Assembly: GCF_900108505.1 (NCBI RefSeq)
Contig: NZ_FNWU01000005.1
Location: 90,914 to 154,913, forward strand
Direction: 5' to 3'
Source of the DNA: Halopenitus malekzadehii
GTDB lineage: Archaea; Halobacteriota; Halobacteria; Halobacteriales; Haloferacaceae
DNA: 64,000 nt
The notes beneath the pieces are model-generated. The model searched no databases. It was not told the origin of the DNA and worked only from the letters and a program-made list of their open reading frames with translations. The position numbers and the translations under genes are program-made. Below are positions 52,073-60,355 of this stretch, in pieces (positions within the stretch are counted from its first letter, which is position 1; each line of letters opens with the position of its first letter).

Positions 52073-53000
52073 TGCTGTGTTGAATAGATGCTGAGTCACG
52101 GTTACAGGGTCTCACACAGCGATTCTATGTTGATGATGGCGAACATCAAGACGATCTCACGGAACTGCCGATACCAGCTCAGCGCTCGCACGGTGTCGCC
52201 GAGCGAGCGCTTGGTTGTCGAGTAGGATGTTTCGGCCATCCAGCGCTGAGCGTAGCCGTTTGCTCGGTTGAGTACGTTGTTTGCAGCTGCTTTGGCCGAC
52301 GAGCCACGGTAGTGAACAAGGTACTCAACGTCGTGTGCGGCGATTTCGTACTCGGTGTGCCAGTCTTGGAAGCCGTTGTCGGCGGCGACGGACTGCAGGT
52401 CGTCCGCGTTTCGGCGGACGACCTGCGGTCCCGTCTTCGTGTCGTGCTGCCACCGCGCTGTGATGTGAACGTCAAGAACGGCAAGCGATTCCACATCAGT
52501 CAAGGTCGTCACTTTTAGCGTCTGTATCGTCCGTCCTGCCCGCTGGCGAAAGTACGAGGAGGCACGCCGTCGGTCGAAGAACGTGCTGTCGAGAGCAGCG
52601 TGGCCGGACTGCGGGTGCTGTTGGGCGGAAACGCGCAGCAGCGCCCGCCACACCCACATTTTCAACCGATCAAACAATTTGTAAAGCGTGGTATGATCGG
52701 GGAGATCGTCCCGATCAAGGCCGAGAGCGTCACGCACCTCAGCCATGTACTTCAACCGATTCGGCGTTTCACGGTAGCTGTAGCCCTCTTCGAGCCGAAA
52801 ACAGTGCAAAACCACGTGGACCCAGCGGGCGAACCCGCCGCTGGCGGGCTCGCCCGCGTGCTTTCCCAACGCTTGTTTAGCTAGGTGACGACACTGTTCG
52901 ATGAAGTCGAGGATGTCGATTTCCATGGCAGGTTCGATCTCCTCGGCTTCATCCTTCTAAACCGTGATGTCGGCAGATACGATCGCTATTCAACAGAGCA
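52073..53000. mobile_element. IS5-type insertion sequence with 15-bp terminal inverted repeats
   Basis: The left end TGCTGTGTTGAATAG (52073-52087) and the right end CTATTCAACAGAGCA (52986-53000) form a terminal inverted repeat with 14 of 15 positions matching. An 8-base direct repeat GCTCCTTC flanks the element on both sides (52065-52072 and 53001-53008), a typical target duplication. The element is about 928 bp and contains one full transposase frame. Confidence 0.8.
52102..52926 (-). CDS. IS5-family transposase
   Basis: The 274-residue transposase has the DDE-type order used by haloarchaeal IS5 members: HAALDSTFFDRRRASSYFRQR, VLDVHITARWQHDTKTGPQ, and the C-terminal AETSYSTTKRSLGDTVRALSWYRQFREIVLMFAIIN. 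The N-terminal helical part has YSYRETPNRLKYM and LGLDRDDLPDHTTLYKLFDRL. No stop interrupts it, so the element may be active. It reads on the minus strand within the ends at 52073 and 53000. Confidence 0.92.
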   Translation of the reverse strand: MEIDILDFIEQCRHLAKQALGKHAGEPASGGFARWVHVVLHCFRLEEGYSYRETPNRLKYMAEVRDALGLDRDDLPDHTTLYKLFDRLKMWVWRALLRVSAQQHPQSGHAALDSTFFDRRRASSYFRQRAGRTIQTLKVTTLTDVESLAVLDVHITARWQHDTKTGPQVVRRNADDLQSVAADNGFQDWHTEYEIAAHDVEYLVHYRGSSAKAAANNVLNRANGYAQRWMAETSYSTTKRSLGDTVRALSWYRQFREIVLMFAIINIESLCETL

Positions 53001-53031
53001 GCTCCTTCCTCTATCCAAGATCGAAAGGTGG

Positions 53032-53245
53032 ATGTCAGACAACCATAAGGTATCACGTGTGATGGATGAGCAGTCAGAGCTTCTCGCGCATCTTCGTTCG
53101 ATTCGCTCAGCACTTATTGCTGTAGCAGTATCAGTTCTCGCAACTGGTTTAATAATCAGCGGAGACCCCATTAGCGACCGCTTTCTTTATCGTTAGCATT
53201 ATCGCCTGTCTGTACGCTTTTGTTCCACTTTTTATACAACGGTAA
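53032..53245 (+). pseudogene. Frameshifted small membrane protein
   Basis: ATG at 53032 opens MSDNHKVSRVMDEQSELLAHLRSIRSALIAVAVSVLATGLIISG and reads into SDRFLYR and a stop at 53194-53196. One base away the next frame continues as AFFIVSIIACLYAFVPLFIQR, a clean second membrane helix, to TAA at 53243-53245. A single small shift near 53170-53180 therefore explains the break. The gene directly follows the IS target site. Confidence 0.45.
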
Positions 53246-53305
53246 TATATAGAACTGAATCGATACAACAGTACTGTTTTCCCATCCCTTTTACAAATTC
53301 GACTA

Positions 53306-54400
53306 ATGACGGCGCAGAACTCCTCGGAGACTGAAGACCGGAAAGACGACCACCTTCAAATTGTACAGGAACGGGACGTTGAAACGACTGGTACGGGTTT
53401 CGATGATGTCCGTCTCGTTCATAACGCGCTTCCGGAACTCGATTACGACGCGATCGACCCTTCTATCGAGTTCCTGAGTCACAACCTCTCTGCCCCGATT
53501 TTCATCGAGAGTATGACTGGTGGGCACCACAACACGACGGAGATTAATCGGGCACTGGCCCAGGCCGCCAGCGAGACCGGTATCGCTATGGGTCTCGGTA
53601 GCCAGCGAGCAGGCCTCGAACTCAACGACGAACGCGTCCTTGAATCGTATACTGTCGCCCGCGATGCTGCGCCCGATGCGTTCATCTACGGGAATCTCGG
53701 GGCTGCACAGCTTCGAGAGTATGACATCGAAATGGTCGAGCGGGCAGTCGAGATGATCGATGCCGACGCGCTCGCGGTCCACCTGAACTTTCTCCAGGAA
53801 GCCACTCAACCTGAAGGAGATGTCGATGGGCGGAACTGTTTAGCTGCGATCAAACGAGTGACTGAGGCACTCTCGGTGCCGATTATCGTCAAGGAAACGG
53901 GCAACGGGATCTCCGGGGAGACTGCCCGAGAGCTGACTGCGGCAGGCGTTGATGTGATCGATGTCGCTGGAAAAGGCGGGACGACGTGGTCCGGAATCGA
54001 GGCCTACCGAGCAGCGGCCGCGAACGCGCCGCGACAGAAACGAATCGGCACTCTGTTTCGAGAGTGGGGAATTCCGACCGCTGCAAGTACAATTGAGTGT
54101 GTTGCCGAACACGACTGCGTAATTGCGAGTGGTGGTGTCCGAACGGGATTGGACGTGGCAAAAGCGATTGCCTTGGGAGCCAACGCCGGCGGGTTGGCGA
54201 AGCCGTTCCTGAAACCAGCCACTGACGGGTCGGACGCTGTCATCAAGCGAATTGAGGACCTGATCGCCGAACTACAGACAGCAATGTTCGTCACCGGCTC
54301 AGGTTCGATCGACGATCTCCAGCAGGTGGAATACGTGTTGCAAGGAGAAACACGCGAGTACGTGGAACAACGAACCAGTAGCGAGTGCCGTGTTGAATAG
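53306..54400 (+). CDS. fni: Type 2 isopentenyl-diphosphate delta-isomerase
   Basis: The 364-residue protein converts isopentenyl diphosphate to dimethylallyl diphosphate for archaeal lipids, using FMN. Visible family motifs are RKDDHL near the N-terminus, [99 protein letters not shown] and [18 protein letters not shown]. These include the nucleotide- and substrate-binding glycine loops. The C-terminal codons CRVE and the TAG lie in the left terminal repeat of a MITE, so the C-terminus has been replaced or extended by insertion. Start by ATG 53306. Confidence 0.95.
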   Translation: MTAQNSSETEDRKDDHLQIVQERDVETTGTGFDDVRLVHNALPELDYDAIDPSIEFLSHNLSAPIFIESMTGGHHNTTEINRALAQAASETGIAMGLGSQRAGLELNDERVLESYTVARDAAPDAFIYGNLGAAQLREYDIEMVERAVEMIDADALAVHLNFLQEATQPEGDVDGRNCLAAIKRVTEALSVPIIVKETGNGISGETARELTAAGVDVIDVAGKGGTTWSGIEAYRAAAANAPRQKRIGTLFREWGIPTAASTIECVAEHDCVIASGGVRTGLDVAKAIALGANAGGLAKPFLKPATDGSDAVIKRIEDLIAELQTAMFVTGSGSIDDLQQVEYVLQGETREYVEQRTSSECRVE

Positions 54401-54512
54401 CGATCCCTGAGCGGGGGTGAGGCCATTCGAATTCTGAGACCACCGCTGTGAACGCCTAACGGTGATGGTCCGATTTCAACTATCTACGAGGATACCGCTA
54501 TTCAACACAACA
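54386..54512. mobile_element. MITE related to the neighbouring IS5-type element, overlapping the idi stop codon
   Basis: TGCCGTGTTGAATAG (54386-54400) and CTATTCAACACAACA (54498-54512) form an inverted repeat matching 13 of 15 positions. Both resemble the IS ends at 52073/53000 (TGCTGTGTTGAATAG). No transposase lies between, so this is a non-autonomous derivative of about 127 bp. The TAG that ends the isomerase gene is inside the left repeat. The right flank GCTCCTTC is the same 8-mer that flanks the IS. Confidence 0.7.
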
Positions 54513-54592
54513 GCTCCTTCCAAGGACAGAGATGCACTGTCTGAGAAATTCCCGTGGCCACTATTTTTCTGTTTGATCCCGTACCGCTGGAT

Positions 54593-55531
54593 ATGAGCCA
54601 TACGTGTGAGGACTGTGGCGACACATTCGAGACGCTTACCCAACTTCGTCTCCACGACTGTTCGCCATCCAGTACGTCCGCCTCTCCAACCGACGATCCA
54701 GTGAACAGCGAGCAGTTGGATTCCCTTCTTGCTGACGTGGAAAACGATGACTTCGACGCGCTTCATCAAGCGATGGCGACGTACGAAACGAGACAGGCCA
54801 CTGCCCACGAGCAAGACAACACTGACTGGTATCAAGAAGTCTCACGTACCTATCGAGAGCCACTCGTCACTGCATTGGATGACGCGACACGGGCAAATGG
54901 GTGGGAATTTCTCGCTGAATTCATTGACGCGTACCACCCAACCACTGCGCAAGACTTCCCGCACGTGACGACGATTATCCAGAATGTCACTGGACGGTAT
55001 CTTATCCGAACGCGAGTGAGCGACGCTGTCGAGGCAATTCCAGTCGAGGCGCTCGAATACTTCGAAGCGATTCTCGATGATGTCGAAGCGGAGTACGGGT
55101 ACATCAAGGAAGGACTCCATCCCTACGGGTGGGGGATTGGCCATCCCGAGCATTCGGTCGCTGACCGGGTTCACGACCACGCCGCAGCGGATATTTTCGT
55201 CGTGAATCCGATGCTCGAACACGCCTTCTACGCCGACCAGCATACGGCTATGGATCTGCTGGAACGGATCCTGAAAGATGACGCAATCCAGCACACGATC
55301 CGGCATCCAAGCGGTGAAATCACCGAAGTACGCCACTTGCTGGACGCCCCAGCTGGCGCAGCGAGTGATTTTTGGCCGACGATCCCTCGCTACTGGGAGT
55401 GGAACGAAGAGTTAGAGTATGACTTCGAACTAGCCGACGATGTTGCGCAGCGGATTCGAGCCCTCGTCCGCGAACACGGCATCGATGAGGATCTCCCTGA
55501 AGACTGGGAAATTACTGACCTGACCCTGTAG
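54593..55531 (+). CDS. Zinc-finger-containing hypothetical protein
   Basis: The 312-residue protein (ATG 54593) begins MSHTCEDCGDTFETLTQLRLHDC, a C-x2-C...H-x-C zinc finger, followed by a linker rich in Ser and Asp and a largely helical acidic region of about 250 residues. The latter contains YGYIKEGLHPYGWGIGHPEHSVADRV and VRHLLDAPAGAASDFWPTIPRYWEW. I do not recognise the C-terminal family, which seems limited to haloarchaea. It starts downstream of the MITE. Confidence 0.7.
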   Translation: MSHTCEDCGDTFETLTQLRLHDCSPSSTSASPTDDPVNSEQLDSLLADVENDDFDALHQAMATYETRQATAHEQDNTDWYQEVSRTYREPLVTALDDATRANGWEFLAEFIDAYHPTTAQDFPHVTTIIQNVTGRYLIRTRVSDAVEAIPVEALEYFEAILDDVEAEYGYIKEGLHPYGWGIGHPEHSVADRVHDHAAADIFVVNPMLEHAFYADQHTAMDLLERILKDDAIQHTIRHPSGEITEVRHLLDAPAGAASDFWPTIPRYWEWNEELEYDFELADDVAQRIRALVREHGIDEDLPEDWEITDLTL

Positions 55532-55566
55532 CAGTCCAGCCACAGATCCTAGACGCACGCGAACTA

Positions 55567-56625
55567 CTACACACTGGTACTGCACGTTGACATCCTCACC
55601 CGCTTGCAGGCGGGGTGAATCCCGAGCGTTGGGATATTAGGGTTTGCAGTCTGCCTGCTCTTTGGGTGGAACGCACCCGTAGTTGTATCGAACAGGTAGA
55701 CTCCTGGCCGTGCCAAGCAACCGTTACTCATATCCCCGGTTGGGAGAGTTTGAGTTATCTTTCGGCGAATATTCACCGCACCGTTCACATCTGCGTTCAT
55801 CGTCGTTGCACACGAGTTACAGACGTACAGCCCACGCTCGACGCGGTTAGCGTCTCAAATCTGTCCACAACAGGAGCAGGTTTTCGAGGTGTTTTCCTCG
55901 TCCACACGGTCAACCAGTATCCCATATGCTTCGGCTTTGTATTCCAGCAGGCGCGTGAAGCGGTCGAACTCCCACCCGTGAAGTTTCTTGTTTCCACGCT
56001 GGCCCCAGTCTCGTGAGTCGCCGTCATCGTCCTCTCGAATATCACTCAAGTCGCCCACGGCTATCGTGCCGATTTCTTCCTCGATACATCGTTCAACGAT
56101 GTGTTTCGAGAGGGTGTGCAGGAAGTGGTCTTTCCGGCGCGAGAGTTTCCGGCGGGCACGACGCGCCCGCTTTGATGGGCCGTTCTCACCCTCTATCTGG
56201 TATTCGTCGCGGGTGAAGTAGTGCTTGTCCTGTTTCAGCCGGTTGCCGGGGTACAACTCGCTTGGGCCGTCCTCGTAGTCGATAGCGAGGTAGTTGCTGA
56301 TACCGAGGTCGATTCCGGCAGTGTTGTCGCCGGGCGCGTCTTCGACGGGAATTACTGTCTCACAGACGAGATGCAGCTCCCAACGGTCGCCGGTCCAGAC
56401 TGCCCGGACCTGCTGGATGTTCTCAACGGTCACATCCGGTCGTGTCTCATACTCTACGAGAATGAAGTCTGAGCGCCCGTCTTTGAGGTTCCAGCCTTTC
56501 GAGAGACGGAGTTGGCCGTGTTTGTCGTCGTGTTTGATGCCGTTCTGTTTCCACGTCACAGTTGAGCGTGGGTGTCGGTCGCCGCGTTTCCGGTACCCCG
56601 GCGGCTTGTTGGTAATCGCGGGGTT
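55567..56625 (-). pseudogene. IS605-type TnpB (OrfB) relative, truncated and with an in-frame TGA
   Basis: The frame reads through residues typical of haloarchaeal TnpB: PPGYRKRGDRHPRSTVTWKQNGIKHDDKHGQLRLSKGWNL, then AGIDLGISNYLAIDYEDGPSELYPGNRLKQ (RuvC), VGDLSDIRED and the zinc finger CSCCGQI. A TGA at 55855-55857 follows, where continuing gives DANRVERGLYVCNSCATTMNADVNGAVNI, the second half of the zinc finger and RuvC end. An Arg codon (CGA) changed to TGA is the likely cause. The first 80 or so residues are missing. The palindromic TCACCCGCTTGCAGGCGGGG near 55596-55617 is a right-end hairpin. Confidence 0.8.
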
Positions 56626-56875
56626 CGATCGCAACGGCAGTCGACAGATGGAAATCGCTGTAGGCGCGCGCTGTATCTTCAAGCGTTTCAACAGTCGCGT
56701 CCGATTCGTGAAGTGTCGCTTGGTCCCTACTGTTGACCTGCGCCCACGTTCGCAGGGCCTTGTAATGATGCGCTTGTGCTCGATATTCCGCAACGCGATC
56801 ATCCCACTCAGCATACGGTACTGACTCAGGAGCGTTCTCCAAGAGCAGCGTGCCGTCCTCGAACACAATACGCAT
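56609..56875 (-). pseudogene. N-terminal fragment of an XPB/Rad25-type helicase
   Basis: About 89 residues from the start MRIVFEDGTLLLENAPESVPYAEWDDRVAEYRAQAHHYKAL to IEPRDYQ match the N-terminal damage-recognition part of haloarchaeal Rad25-type helicases, up to the Q-motif-like tyrosine-glutamine. Directly afterwards the reading merges with TnpB sequence in another frame, so the helicase is broken there and its ATPase core is absent from the window. Confidence 0.5.
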
Positions 56876-56918
56876 ACTTTGTGTCGATTAACTGTAACCT
56901 TATGGGTTCGTACGGACG

Positions 56919-57137
56919 CTAAACCCTACCAGAGTACTGTTGAGCGGGGTCATTGACTGCTTTGCGGTCAACGTGTTTCGCTGAGTTGTGCAAACGCCGG
57001 GAGAAAATAGTTAGCACGATCTGTTGACCTTTCCACTCATCTGACACCCGCCCACTCACACCCCTTGTTTCGTACGTTTCTACCCGAGCAAGGATGGTCA
57101 AGAGATTAGCGAAGTGTTGTAGATTCCGTGAATCCAT
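56919..57137 (-). CDS. Possible small protein (72 aa) with TATA-driven start
   Basis: ATG at 57135-57137 opens MDSRNLQHFANLLTILARVETYETRG and runs to 56919, giving 72 residues rich in polar and basic residues and no known motif. A TATTTAAATATAG sequence (57142-57156) sits about 20 bases before the start. The gene is not certain, as its composition differs from typical haloarchaeal proteins. Confidence 0.4.
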   Translation of the reverse strand: MDSRNLQHFANLLTILARVETYETRGVSGRVSDEWKGQQIVLTIFSRRLHNSAKHVDRKAVNDPAQQYSGRV

Positions 57138-57229
57138 TCGGGATATTTAAATATAGTATTGATCTTATGATAGTTATGGATAAATTCGATCCATAGGGCC
57201 TCTACAGCCTATTCACAGATAAATATTGC

Positions 57230-57250
57230 CTTTACAGTAAACTTTATAAA
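57230..57250 (-). promoter_or_regulatory. Third CTTTACTGTAAAG-like palindrome next to a TATA box (minus strand)
   Basis: Reading on the minus strand, TTTATAAAGTTTACTGTAAAG is found, a TATA-like box followed at once by the same palindrome core (TTTACTGTAAAG) seen at 36706 and 38995. The gap to the box is shorter than at the other two sites and no clear DUF2178-like frame follows, so it is a weaker match. Confidence 0.3.
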
Positions 57251-57359
57251 TAAATAATATACTAGTGATATAATAAATAATAGTAGTTAGGTAGAAGGAA
57301 GGGTATTAACCTTAGCGTGAAGGAGAACGCGGGCAAGCAGTCTGATAGGTGGTCAGACA

Positions 57360-57963
57360 ATGCTTGACCGCGTAGTTGAGAAAGCACGCGAACAAGAAGT
57401 GTGAGGATACTCCGACGGAACAGCGCGTTGAGGCAGCGTTCCTGTATCACGCCGGTCTCTCGTATCGTCGCGTCCAGCGGGTAGTCAGGGAGTCATACGA
57501 GGCTGTGCGCCAGTAGTATCATCGATTGGCGTATCTGTTTGATCCCGATTTGACTACCATTCGACGGTTGCAATCGACGAGACCAAACTAAACTTCGAAG
57601 ATACCGAGGTCTACGTCTGGGCTGTAGTCAATGTGGATAGCTTCGAGGTTATCCACATCGAGGTGCCTCTTGACCGATCTGACCTCGACACACTGTTGTT
57701 CCTCAAGCGAGTACTGAAGGGCTGTCGTGGCGATCCTGTTGTACTCGTGGAGCGCAGACAGTGGTACAATTGGGCGCTTGAGGACCTCGATCTCTGTGAG
57801 CCACGTCGAGAAACGTAGGGAATGGTCTCTAGTCGAAGCCTGGTTCGGCCTGCTGGAATACCGAACCAGGCTCTTCTACAACCGGTTCTCCCACTATAGC
57901 TCCTAGAAATCGGTAGAGCGCTGGGTCAAAGCCTTCGCAGCCTTCCGCAATGCAATCCTCTAA
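57360..57963 (+). pseudogene. Decayed IS6-type transposase
   Basis: Fragments in different frames together match haloarchaeal IS6-family transposases: EQRVEAAFLYHAGLSYRRVQRVVRESYEAVRQ-stop-YHRLAYLFDP, then in another frame VAIDETKLNFEDTEVYVWAVVNVDSFEVIHIEVPLDRSDLDTLLFLKRVLKGCRG, and finally SLVEAWFGLLEYRTRLFYNRFSHYSS-stop-KSVERWVKAFAAFRNAIL. At least two frameshifts and two stops are present. The reading frame of 57633-57818 is only part of this decayed gene. Confidence 0.75.
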
Positions 57964-57976
57964 CCTTGACACCCTT

Positions 57977-58025
57977 GTCTACTCCCACCGATAACACAGA
58001 AACGAACGAAATGAGGGGTGGGGGT
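57977..58025 (+). promoter_or_regulatory. Origin recognition box-like repeat 1 (49 bp)
   Basis: The unit GTCTACTCCCACCGATAACACAGAAACGAACGAAATGAGGGGTGGGGGT is repeated 65 bases later with one base change. It begins with CCCACC and ends with GGTGGGGGT, so its ends are inverted arms, and AACGAAATGAGGGGTG resembles haloarchaeal ORB sequences (GAAAC...GGGGTG). Confidence 0.7.
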
Positions 58026-58041
58026 CCTTACGGTACTGCCA

Positions 58042-58090
58042 GTCTACCCCCACCGATAACACAGAAACGAACGAAATGAGGGGTGGGGGT
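58042..58090 (+). promoter_or_regulatory. Origin recognition box-like repeat 2 (49 bp)
   Basis: This copy matches repeat 1 except for CCCC in place of CTCC near the start. It is 65 bases from the first copy and 147 bases before the orc1/cdc6 ATG. Together with the AT-rich stretch after it (58095-58236, with many TA steps) this has the form of a haloarchaeal replication origin. Confidence 0.7.
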
Positions 58091-58236
58091 GTCCCAAGGA
58101 TATAATATTAATACCTACTTCGCTCCTCTACTCAAACCTAAAATACACAAAAAGAAAGTCATCTCTCAAACCGTAATGGAACACTTGATTGAATAGCACA
58201 CTCATATATTCCCCTAATTCGTATCTACCACAAGTG

Positions 58237-59472
58237 ATGATATTCAACACAAGACAACCATTTCGAGATGAGTATACTCCCGACGAGATTGTAGCACATA
58301 ACGAAACGATCTCTGAGCTAGTGAATATTTTTCAAGAGTACATAGATGGTTTTCAAGCCCCGTCTCTCTTGATTTATGGTGACTACGGAACAGGGAAGCG
58401 AACAGTCGTACAACATTTTTTATCAATATTTGAGAACGAGATTGATAGAGACATTGAAATTCTGACGGTCAATTGCAACAAAGACACCTCGTTATATCAA
58501 ATATTCGTTGAACTTGCTAGCAGAATTTGTGAAGAAGATTACCCTAGTGGTACACATCAGGATAAGTTAGAAAAGGTAATTCTACGACGAATGGATGATC
58601 CATCTACTGTTTGGTATATTATATTAGAAAATCTTGAAAAATTCAATGAATGTGAAATACCATTCGAAGAGATACAGCAGTCAATTTCAACGTACGGAGC
58701 AGACCGGACAGAATGTGGAGTAATCGGAATTAGTAATGAGTCTGCTCTCGTTGAGTCTATTTCAATGGATGTACTCCAGCGGCCAGATATGAACATACTG
58801 GAAACCACTCCATATGATGCCCCTCAATTACAGGAAATTTTGAATCTTCATGCGGACGAAGCGTTCAGGGAAAATGCACTTGCTGATGCAGTAATACCGA
58901 AATGTGCGGCAATTATATCTCAGGAAACAGGGAGTGCAAGAGATGCACTTCAATTGCTTGAGTTGGCCGGGTACGTAGCGTATCGAAACGATGAGTCAAG
59001 AGTGACATTAGCTCATTTGGATACAGCGACAAAATCTCGTGACGCTCTCAACACATATTACACATTTAAGCAGGATCTCACGCCGAAAGAACAATTGATC
59101 TGTGTTATTATCGCCGTTCACAATAAAATGGATGAAAAGCCAATCTCTACTGACGAATTATATGATAAGTACGATAGAGAATGTCAGTCGTTTAATCTTG
59201 ATAATATCTCAAAGCGAAGGGTCCAACAACTCATCGCTAATCTACGAGAAAAAGGAGTTGTACGCACACAAGAACACAATATCGGCCGTGCAGGCGGAAC
59301 TTGGTCATCGCATGAAGTCGCAATACCGCCTCATGAGATCTTTCAACCTGCCGTAGCAACCACTGGCCGATTTGTTAGATACCTTCGTAACAACAATATC
59401 TCGGTTGATCCCTTAGCGATTCCAAACCCTGAAGTAAACATCCAAACATTCGTTTCAGATAGCTGGTCATAA
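58237..59472 (+). CDS. orc1/cdc6: Orc1/Cdc6-type replication initiator, divergent
   Basis: The 411-residue product (ATG at 58237) has an AAA+ ATPase with a Walker A GDYGTGKRT (48-56), an N-terminal FRDEYTPDEIVAHNETI motif typical of archaeal Orc1/Cdc6, a sensor-like GISNES near 187, and a winged-helix C-terminus that includes LTPKEQLICVIIAV and TDELYDKYDRECQSFNLDNISKRRVQQLIANLREKGVV. The Walker B region reads IILENLEK (128-135) in place of the usual LDEID, so ATP hydrolysis may be weak or lost. It should recognise the ORB repeats upstream. The gene is AT-rich compared with its surroundings, consistent with horizontal acquisition. A longer frame from 58189 is rejected. Confidence 0.88.
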   Translation: MIFNTRQPFRDEYTPDEIVAHNETISELVNIFQEYIDGFQAPSLLIYGDYGTGKRTVVQHFLSIFENEIDRDIEILTVNCNKDTSLYQIFVELASRICEEDYPSGTHQDKLEKVILRRMDDPSTVWYIILENLEKFNECEIPFEEIQQSISTYGADRTECGVIGISNESALVESISMDVLQRPDMNILETTPYDAPQLQEILNLHADEAFRENALADAVIPKCAAIISQETGSARDALQLLELAGYVAYRNDESRVTLAHLDTATKSRDALNTYYTFKQDLTPKEQLICVIIAVHNKMDEKPISTDELYDKYDRECQSFNLDNISKRRVQQLIANLREKGVVRTQEHNIGRAGGTWSSHEVAIPPHEIFQPAVATTGRFVRYLRNNNISVDPLAIPNPEVNIQTFVSDSWS

Positions 59473-59589
59473 CCTGTGCCCCTGTAGTTACGAGGAAACT
59501 CTGGAGATGGTTGAGTGCAGGAGCGACAGGTGAACCGGCAAGGAAGTGTTTAGCCCAGGTGTACGCGCTATCGCTGGATTGAGTGAGTG

Positions 59590-59749
59590 ACGCTACTGGT
59601 TATCGTCCTTGCTACCATCTGACTTTGAGTCTGTGTCTGTTGACATCCTGCTCGTCGGCAAAGGCTACGACGACCAGAAAATCAGACGTGCCCGTCAATA
59701 CGAGATTCGCCCACTGATCAAGTATCGTGAGTTCACATCGCTTCACTAG
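59590..59749 (+). pseudogene. Transposase fragment
   Basis: A short in-frame stretch reads DFESVSVDILLVGKGYDDQKIRRARQYEIRPLIKYREFTSLH and ends at TAG 59747-59749. It has the pattern ...ADKGYDxxxxR...(V/I)RPLIKxREF seen in haloarchaeal DDE transposases. No start or upstream domain is present, so it is only a remnant of an element. Confidence 0.5.
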
Positions 59750-60355
59750 GTTTGTCCAACCTGACTGTTTGGCATTTCTACAAACGAAATGAGGGGTGAG
59801 CGATGATTCAGGCGCCCGAATAAGTCGTACGAAAGACAATATGAGAGAGATTGAGGCCATCGTAAGGCGGCGGTATAGTGTCTGAACGTACAGTAATTCG
59901 CTGTTTGAAGAATGTGAATTGGAGAATCGCTCTTGTGATGTAGATTGTTGGTAGAGCCGAGCACGGAAAGCACTCTTACTGAAGTCGCAACGCTTAGCAA
60001 GAGAACACCGTGTCCCTATACGCGGTCAGGTGACCGTGTACACCCTGTGGGTGACTTTCCGACTTTATACGGGGATCAAGGAGAACCAGTATATATGCGT
60101 CACAAATGGTTGTTCAAGTACCGGGAACCAGGTTTTCGAGGCCGACCCCACGGGGTCGCACGCGAATGTATGCAATTGTCTCGATGTATGTACACCCCCA
60201 GCGGTGAGAGCGGAATTGCGTATATAGATCGAGTGGCAGTCCACCGGGATCATCCTGCCACCCGACCAAGCACTGTTGAGCCGTTTATAAGGAAACTGCG
60301 TTCGGTCACCTTAGGACCACGTCAACTCCCCCACCGTATGGACAACGGTACATAA
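59750..60355. other. Intergenic region after orc1 with ORB-like half site and hairpin
   Basis: No gene is supported. AAACGAAATGAGGGGTG at 59782-59798 matches the second half of the ORB-like repeats upstream of orc1. A perfect palindrome GACCCCACGGGGTC occurs at 60144-60157. GTTTATAAGG near 60282-60292 is a possible promoter element for the 60356 gene. Confidence 0.4.
59782..59798 (+). promoter_or_regulatory. ORB-like half site downstream of orc1
   Basis: The 17 bases AAACGAAATGAGGGGTG are identical to the corresponding part of repeats 1 and 2. The orc1 gene is thus flanked on both sides by ORB-type sequence. Confidence 0.5.

Noticed and set aside
51807..52115. Complete 102-codon minus-strand gene
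   Set aside because: Its 3' part overlaps the plus-strand gene at 51588-51899 and its 5' part enters the IS; only the stretch between them shows similarity and is called a pseudogene.
57633..57818. Open 61-codon frame
   Set aside because: It is the middle part of a frameshifted IS6-type transposase and not a separate gene.
57977..58090. CRISPR-like direct repeats
   Set aside because: Only two units with a 16-base gap, GC-rich ends and an adjacent orc1/cdc6 gene; these are better explained as origin recognition boxes.
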